Positions 57,723 through 64,000 of a stretch of DNA of 64,000 nt are shown here, one piece after another (position 1 is the first letter of the stretch; each line of letters starts with the position of its first letter). The DNA comes from Dendrocalamus latiflorus (lineage: Eukaryota; Streptophyta; Magnoliopsida; Poales; Poaceae): the NCBI GenBank assembly GCA_017311315.1, contig CM029669.1:17767102-17831101 (forward strand), written 5' to 3'. The translations under genes and the position numbers were made by a program. The notes under the pieces were generated by a model. It ran no database searches. It was not told the DNA's origin and saw only the letters and a program-made list of their open reading frames with translations.

Positions 57723-58318
57723 TGTACGAGACTTGTAATCAGAGATGTGATTGTGTAATGCGTCTGGCGAAAATAAAGAAGAAAAAAATATGTTGAGGTA
57801 TTTGATAGTATTTTTAAAGCGTAATGTAACGCCAATGTATCAACCGAGGACGATCAACGTTGATACTATCATTCATTCGATCCTCATGAGAACATGTATT
57901 ATCTTATTATTGCACCATTTGTTTACTTCTTGGTCACGAAGCTAACAAAGTGTATATTGTGAGCGAGGTGCACACAGATGGTGTTCATCACAAATTCTAA
58001 GTGTAGTACAAGGAATAAGTACTAACATAGAGAACACGATCTCCCTAATATAACTTTACCACTTATTTCTATTGTGTCCATTATAAAAATATTTTTCAAG
58101 ATAAATCTATACATAATATTTTTATGTGTACATTCTAAGTATTAAAAGAAATATTGATAACCAAAGTTTATAATGTTTTAATTTACCGCGCGTCACCCAA
58201 AACGACTTACACCGAAGTACAAAAAGTTGAGGTTAAAAAGTTATAGGCTTTAATGTATCCTTCCATTTTTTAGCCTTAATATCGTTTTTGAAAGTTTGAC
58301 TATTTTGAACTCAGGATG
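57723..58318 (+). other. OPR7 3' flank
   Basis: AATAAA at 57774 is a likely polyadenylation signal for OPR7, about 50 bp past the stop. The rest is AT-rich with no gene. Confidence 0.55.
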
Positions 58319-58326
58319 TATTTAGG

Positions 58327-58787
58327 TAGGCCTGGGCAAAATACCCGCTACCCGTTACCCGTACCCGAATTACCCAGACCCAGACCCGAACCCGAGGTAC
58401 CCGATCCCAAATTCGGATAGCGATTCTAATTACCCGAAATTAGTTTGGGTAGTTCGGGTAATATTCCCCGGTACCCGAACTACCCGAATTACCCGAATTA
58501 TCTGTAAATTACCCGAATTGTCTGTAAATTACCCGAATTGTCGGGAAATTGTCTGTAAATTACCCGAATTGTCTGTAAATTACCCGAATTGTCAGGAAAT
58601 TAGCTGGTTTTCTGTAAATTCGGGTATATCGGGTATACCCAAACCCGAACCCGAATTATCGGGTACCCGAAATTGCGGGTAGTGTTTTTTTGGGGCTAAT
58701 ATCGGGTAGCAGTTTTCATTACCCGAATTTCGAATTACCCGAACTACCCGACCCGAAAAATTCGGGTAACCCGAACGCCCAGGCCTA
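58327..58787. mobile_element. hAT-type MITE made of TACCCGAATT repeats
   Basis: 461 bp with termini TAGGCCTGGGC / GCCCAGGCCTA and exact 8-bp duplications TATTTAGG (58319-58326 and 58788-58795). The interior is almost wholly repeats of ACCCGAATT and its complement, with a tandem block AATTGTCTGTAAATTACCCG at about 58495-58600. Confidence 0.95.
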
Positions 58788-59097
58788 TATTTAGGTATGC
58801 CACATGTCACAATTCATCATCATCTGATGACATCCGATACTGCTAATGACTCCACAATCAAATCTCCACAAGTCCAACACTTCCTTGAACACGTAAATAA
58901 ACAGAAAGGAGTGCTTCTATGTTGTTCTCCATAACAAGAGTACCACTAATATCAAATCACATGAAAAAAATAAGTAGTATCTATCCACTATTCATCGTAC
59001 TTTAAAAATTGTACAAATCATTATTGAGAAAAAAACATAAAAGCAACTTTCATAACACAAAGAAGTGAAAATACCCAGCAATATGAGAATGTATAAA

Positions 59098-59376
59098 TGT
59101 TGGGGGAATGTTCCCCACCTTTTACCATTCCGCCCTTTGGGCCAAGAGGCCTATAAAGCACGTAAAAAGACATTTGTACCATTAACTCTATAAGTCATAG
59201 TAAGGACATTATTGTAATCTGGCTCTAAGTTCATATACATATAGCCTTAGGGGAGGAAGAACGAGCAGACAACTAAATTCATTATTCATCCCACTTCTAG
59301 TGTATGTAAGGCTATGGGTAGCCCTTAGTGGCTTTGCTGTAGTCTATCGTTCACTGTTTGGTTTATAGCTACAACA
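59098..59376 (+). repeat. Solo LTR, 279 bp
   Basis: Starts TGTTGGGGGAATG and ends CTACAACA. An internal TATA-like CCTATAAAGCACG lies near 59150. Flanking pentamers ATAAA and TTAAA match at four of five positions. No primer-binding site or coding region follows, as expected for a solo LTR. 59377-60094 has no gene; the ORF at 59411-59623 has no recognised domain. Confidence 0.65.
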
Positions 59377-60094
59377 TTAAAAAAAATAAGAAATAATTGA
59401 TTTAACATAGATGTCATCTACGAACAAAGTGATTGATGTAAATATAGCGTTTGAGGTGGAGAAGCTAGGGTTAGGAAAGTCAACAATAAGCTACATTATA
59501 ATGTTGTTCAAAAGGGCACTTGTAAGGCAAAGGAGTGCAGCTAAACACAACAAAACGAGCATGAAGGTAATACTCCTATTTTTGCGTACTATGAATGTAC
59601 TTTATCTAAGTTTTAAAATCTAGAAAAAGGATATTCACGACTACTTAATGTTCTCAAATGTGATTTTAAAACTGGACTCAGGCTTTGAAGAATGGAATTC
59701 TATCCAGTACTTGAAGCAATAAGTGGGTAAGTCCAAATTCCACGCTAGGTGATTTTAAGTGTGATTCTGTAGACGGAAGATTTAAAATAACTGATACCCA
59801 CTCCCTCTCGTGATGGAAAAACTACTCATTCCGTTTTACTATATTTGTATGGCCTTAGAAGTATCTGCTTCAATATATTCGTCTACTAAAAAATTCTAGA
59901 ATGCAGTTATTGTAATTTTTCACTTTTTACCCTACTTAAATGCTTTAAAAGAGGTTAAATGATTGCGCCGTATCATTTAATAGGAGTATATATAGTTATT
60001 TCTTATTAACTATTTTTTAAATTTAGTATTTTTACTGGAATGTGTGCATAGTGGTCTGTAGACATACTATGAAACAGAAGAAGTAATAATAATA

Positions 60095-60462
60095 CCTATA
60101 TTATAGCCGGGGGACTCCCCAGCCGGAAAGCCGTGCCACGTCAGCGTTTATGCGAAAAACCCCTTGCGTTTTACGAAATCGCGTAGAGGTCCTCCGTTCT
60201 CGCAAACAGGTCCTTGCCAGGTTTTTTTTCCAGAAAGCACCCTCCACTTCACTGATAGCACCCTGCGGTTTCCAAAATTACGTATAGGTCCTTATTAAGT
60301 TACGTACAGGTCCTCGGTTTTTTTGCGAAAAAGCCCTTTGGTTTTTTCCAAAATTACGCATGCGTCCTCGATTTTTTTAAGACATTCCCCACGAATTATC
60401 GTCTCTTTTACTTCGGTCCACACGGTAGCTAGCGCGGCGTGACACCGCGCTTACGCAGCTAG
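60095..60462 (+). mobile_element. Small non-autonomous Helitron
   Basis: The right end has a 7-bp stem AGCGCGG/CCGCGCT (60431-60437 and 60445-60451), a 7-base loop, then eleven bases ending CTAG at 60462, followed by T, the standard Helitron 3' end. The left end is CCTATATTATAGCC after an A, one substitution from the expected TC start. 368 bp with no coding capacity. The interior repeats words such as ACGTAGAGGTCCT/TTACGTACAGGTCCT. Confidence 0.65.
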
Positions 60463-60532
60463 TTATCTTGGTGACCGCACAAATCCCTACAAGTTTTAGA
60501 TATGGTTGTCAACTCTATGGTTATAATGTACT

Positions 60533-61032
60533 TAGGGGTGGGAAACGGTAACGGATAATTCGTTTTATCCGATATTCGTATTCAAGCAAACGTGAATGTG
60601 GTAAGTAAAATCCGTATTCGAAAATATTCGTATTCATATTCGAGAATATTCGTATTCGTATTCGAGAATATTCGTATACGCATTCATATTCGAGAATATT
60701 TGTATCCATATTCGTATTTGAGACTATTCGATCCGTTTCTAGAACCCATGAAAAATCCGTACGAATTTTGTGATTCAAAATTTGAATTTAGGCGGTTTAA
60801 AACCGGTGACCAGTCAAAAACCGGTGAAAAATCAGCAAAACCGCTAAGAATCCGTTTTATCCGATATTCATATCCGATAAAATCCGTATTCGAAAATATC
60901 CTTATTCGTATTCGAGAATATTCGTATCCGTATTTGAGAATATTCGAATCCGTATTCGTATTCGTTTTATAAATATGGATTCGTATTCGTATTTGAGACT
61001 ATTTAATCGTATCCGATCCGTTTCCACCCCTA
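60533..61032. mobile_element. hAT-type MITE made of ATTCGTATTC repeats
   Basis: 500 bp with termini TAGGGGTGGGAAACGG / CCGTTTCCACCCCTA and exact 8-bp duplications AATGTACT (60525-60532 and 61033-61040). The interior consists mainly of repeats of CGTATTCGAGAATATT and related words. Confidence 0.95.
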
Positions 61033-61504
61033 AATGTACTATTCTGAACAAACTTTATTTGACTGCCTCAGAGAAACACTTGCCGCAACCTAGCACTATC
61101 ATAGACTCCTGAGTCCTGACAAATCTTATGCCACGAAATGATATATTAACCAAACAGTATTCACTGTTATTCTGATAGACACAATCAATTAGACAGACAC
61201 AAGCTTCGTGAACGATCATCAGCTGCACATCTGACCAATCATGGGACCATCATTTCTAGACATGGCAAGACCCAGGTCCTGAACTCCTGATACCCCGCAA
61301 TTCGGAGGAACTACAGTGCCTCGTCACTGGCACAACAGCAAACACAACCGGAAATCTATCCTAAATCACACGATCTAATCCAATCCAATCCAACCCAACC
61401 TAAACCAAACCCGAAATCCCTATCCAGGAAAGCGGGAGCGCCGCAAAACCGTAAGGCGAGCTAGGTCAAGCAATGGGTGCGTGTCCAAATAGGGAGCTGG
61501 TATG

Positions 61505-61717
61505 TCAGGTACCCCAAGAGACGTTACGAAGGGTGTGAAGGGAGAGGAGGAGGCAACGACGTTTGCTATCGTAACTGGTGGGCGCCATGAACCGCGGTCT
61601 TCGAGGAAGAAGGCTTTCGGTCATCGCGCCGCCGCTGGAGCCCGGAGAAGCGCCGTATTCGACCGAGCGAAGCAAATCTAATCGAGCATTTTCGGCGGAG
61701 GCGACTGCGGCGGCCAT
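61505..61717 (-). CDS. Possible short gene or first-exon fragment, unknown
   Basis: A 70-codon minus-strand ORF starting MAAAVASAENARLDLL, rich in Ala/Ser/Arg. Composition and the GC-rich start resemble a grass first exon, and the sequence to the left (61060-61500) has no stop-rich repeat character. No domain is recognised and no downstream exon is evident. A G run of about 23 (61745-61767) lies just upstream. 61770-62520 otherwise holds no supported gene. Confidence 0.25.
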   Translation of the reverse strand: MAAAVASAENARLDLLRSVEYGASPGSSGGAMTESLLPRRPRFMAPTSYDSKRRCLLLSLHTLRNVSWGT

Positions 61718-62522
61718 CAGAGCGGTTTTATGAGGGGATTGTTTGGGGGGGGGGGGGGGGGGGGGGCAGCAGTCAGTGGGTGAGGAGGCAGCAGGCCAGA
61801 CTGGGCCTCATTGCCCGTATTGGTCCGTGGAAGCCGACTGGGCCGCTGCAGCAACCGAGCTCACTGCTCCACCTTCCCCAATTTTACTCGACTCAAGAAA
61901 ATTATCTTCCTCCCCCCACCCCAAAAAAAGAAAATTATTAGCTCCTCTGAAAAAAATTAGGGTCTGTCTATACATTGTTTGACTATTGTTTTAGCAAAAA
62001 TCAGTCTCGCTTGCTGCATCTTAATTGCTCATTGTTATCATCGCCTTTGCTGCCTTTGCCAACGACCACACCCCCAAACCCGCAGCCGGTAGCGCCACCA
62101 CCACCTTGTTGCCATCACCGCCCACCGCCGTGCCTCTACCGCCCTGGCCTCCCTCTAATCTGGGCTCCGGTGAACTCTAACCCTAATCCAGTGAACTACC
62201 GTAGCTGGAGACAAAGAACCCACCAGCCGGAGTTGGAGACGATGGTGAGTGGTGTGCAAATCTTGAGTGGTGTGCAAATCTTGAAGTGGATGCGAAGGTT
62301 AGAAATTGAACTGATTTTTTCTTAAAAAATCATTTGAGTGTTGCATAGCACTTTCAAAGTAATTATTGAACCACCTCAAATGAAATTAACATGAGCAGGC
62401 ATAACTTGAAAAGGACTACAGACGTTCGGTGAACGCACGCATGCAAATTAATCTCACACCACGACGACCGCGTACGGCCACGACCACGACTGCGACGACG
62501 ATCAAACCCTGCCGAAAGCAAC

Positions 62523-63161
62523 TTAGCCGCTGCCGCCGAGCACAGCCTTGAGCTTCTTCACCTGCGCGTCGTCCAAGAAGGTCACTTTCTCGACGATGGC
62601 GGACGGGAGGTTGTTGGCGAAGAGCGCGAAGTCGGTAATCTGCAGGCCGGGGTTGGGGCCGCTGAACGCGACGAGCGCCACCGCCGTCGTCTTCCCGGCG
62701 TTGTACTGGTAGTGCAGCAGGCCCTGGGGGAACACCATGATGTCGCCCGCGTACAGCGTCTTGGTGAACACGGTGTTGGACGAGGAGGAGATGAAGCCGG
62801 CGTCGATGACGCCCTGGGTGACGAAGAGGAGCTCGGAGCCGGCCGGGTGGGTGTGGAGCGGCACGACGCCGCCCACGGCGATGTCGAGCCTCGCCCCGGA
62901 GATGCCCAGCCCGTTCACGCCGGGGAACTGGCCGACGAAGGCCGGGGTCACGGCGGCCTTGATGAGGTTGCTGGTGTTGCCGGCGGCGGCGAGGCCGTGG
63001 TAGTAGAAGTCATTAGCGCTGACGCTGGCCTTGCACGGGTAGCCGGCCGGCGTGTCGCTGCAGGTGAGGTCGGCGACGCAGAAGTCCTGGGTCAGGGCGA
63101 GGGAAGAGAAGGGCAGGAGGAGGAAGGAGAGGAGGACGGGGAGCAACACGGTCTTGGCCAT
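62523..63161 (-). CDS. Germin-like protein (secreted cupin), resembling rice GLP8-13/8-14
   Basis: Intronless, 212 residues, the normal length for the family. A signal peptide (1-22) is followed by the germin N-terminus with Cys28 and Cys43, which pair in germins, and an N-glycosylation sequon at Asn62. Cupin motif 1 is VPLHTHPAGSELLFVTQG with metal ligands His103, His105 and Glu110; motif 2 is GDIMVFPQGLLHYQYNAG with His150. All four Mn ligands are present. Germin-like proteins form oligomers in the cell wall, and some have superoxide dismutase or other activity; the activity of this one cannot be read from sequence. Words such as FCVADLTCSDTPAGYPC and FALFANNLPSAIVEKVTFLDD match, from memory, the rice GLP8-13/8-14 type. 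The ATG at 63161 has a good signal peptide and a TATA box 90 bp upstream. Confidence 0.96.
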   Translation of the reverse strand: MAKTVLLPVLLSFLLLPFSSLALTQDFCVADLTCSDTPAGYPCKASVSANDFYYHGLAAAGNTSNLIKAAVTPAFVGQFPGVNGLGISGARLDIAVGGVVPLHTHPAGSELLFVTQGVIDAGFISSSSNTVFTKTLYAGDIMVFPQGLLHYQYNAGKTTAVALVAFSGPNPGLQITDFALFANNLPSAIVEKVTFLDDAQVKKLKAVLGGSG

Positions 63162-63250
63162 GGCTACTTGCTAGCTAGCTACAGGTGTATGTGTGTATGT
63201 GCTGTGTGCGTTCTACGCTTATCGCTAGGGCTGGGTGTGGCTCTCGAGGC

Positions 63251-63260
63251 GTATATATAG
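63251..63260 (-). promoter_or_regulatory. TATA box of the germin-like gene
   Basis: CTATATATAC on the minus strand, about 90 bp before the start codon, in GC-rich surroundings. Confidence 0.7.
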
Positions 63261-64000
63261 GAGGCGGGCGTGCATGTACGTCGTAGAACAGTGTAACGTG
63301 GGTGAATTTGGCGACGCATGCGCGAGTTCACGTGCATGGCAAAGCGTCTAGCTGTGCATGGTCCACGAATAGGACGGCTTTGATGAAGAAAATGTCACGA
63401 ATTGATGCATTATTAGGGAAGGCAAGGACAAGATGAGTTTGTTGACGACGACATGGATGGGGACTTGAGCACTCTTTACAATGGTACGTGCATGTGTGGC
63501 GGTAGCTTTTGTGAGACGATGGAATGCATGCACGAGACCCCTGAACTTCCTTTTCCAATGACCTCCATGGTTATGCATGGTAACCTTCGGTGCTCATCTT
63601 TCATATAGTGCATACACAGCAAAGTTCCGAAGACAAAAACTGCACCGTTCTTTGTTGCTTTGCTGTTACTTAGCTTTGAAAAAAAAACTGTGCATACATG
63701 AATGTGTCACGTAATTTCGTGAAACTTTAACTGCGGATTGATAATATTATTTGCGTACTTCCACATTTTGTAATTCATAGACAGCATATCTAGTTTTCCT
63801 AAAGCCTAAAGGAGAAATAATTTGATATTTTGGGGGAAAAACAGGGCCGGGTTTCTAGAAAGAGAAGCTAGGCCGGCCGGCCATTGGTCAATTCTTTCTT
63901 TAGAGCATGTATAATGGTATATACATTAGTTGTTAGTAATACAGTTTCGTATCATCTATAGATTGGACTAAAGACAACTCGTAAAATAGATTATCTATAT
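63261..64000. other. Upstream flank of the germin-like gene
   Basis: No gene seen. The region is rich in CATGCA/TGCATG words (for example near 63315, 63333 and 63527), which resemble RY elements, but they are too short to assign function. Confidence 0.35.

Noticed and set aside
62712..63260. 182-codon plus-strand ORF opposite the germin-like gene
   Set aside because: Mirror of the GC-rich germin exon; Gly/Glu/Val-rich without a domain.

Overview
This is plant nuclear DNA, almost certainly from a grass (Poaceae). Its few genes have GC-rich first exons and canonical GT-AG introns, and they sit in AT-rich intergenic DNA full of LTR retrotransposons, Helitrons, hAT, Mutator and Tourist/Stowaway MITEs. 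I cannot name the species. The gene set (RSH-type ppGpp enzyme, OPR7-type reductase, germin-like protein) matches, from memory, a neighbourhood of rice chromosome 8, so the window looks like a repeat-expanded orthologous segment.

Four protein-coding genes are well supported and intact. They are a plastid RelA/SpoT homologue (+, 14797-18084, six exons), a small GPI-anchored secreted protein (-, 27874-23658, two exons split by a 3.6-kb intron full of transposons), a 12-oxophytodienoate reductase of the OPR7 type with a C-terminal SRM peroxisomal signal (+, 53981-57722, five exons) and an intronless germin-like protein (-, 63161-62523). A fifth, single-exon ORF (-, 40827-39667) encodes a proline/lysine-rich repeat protein of unknown function. 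RSH (plastid alarmone), OPR7 (jasmonate synthesis) and the germin-like protein (apoplast) are all linked to stress or defence in the literature, but nothing here shows that they act together.

Layout. 1-6371: a Ty3/Gypsy element with nearly 3-kb LTRs, a decayed gag and almost no pol. 7478-12462: a Helitron on the minus strand carrying exon-intron fragments of at least three unrelated host genes (starch synthase II, glucosidase II alpha, UTP11). 12.7-13.9 kb: MITEs. 14.3-18.1 kb: RSH. 18.5-22.3 kb: MITEs and an LTR remnant. 23.6-27.9 kb: the GPI-anchored gene. 28.2-30.9 kb: a terminal-inverted-repeat element with a broken plant-mobile-domain gene. 32.9-38.4 kb: LTR-derived DNA with a 650-bp tandem duplication. 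39.6-41.1 kb: the repeat-protein gene. 42.5-44.4 kb: a long inverted repeat and a 27-bp satellite. 44990-51943: a complete non-autonomous LTR retrotransposon (target duplication ATATC) carrying a decayed, intron-containing gene of the PF04195 family antisense to itself, between two arrays of one 67-bp repeat. 53.9-57.7 kb: OPR7. 58.3-61.0 kb: two hAT MITEs, a solo LTR and a mini-Helitron. 62.5-63.2 kb: the germin-like gene.

Most compact elements have boundaries that can be read directly from target-site duplications, which are quoted. Family names rest on motif recognition, not on searches.
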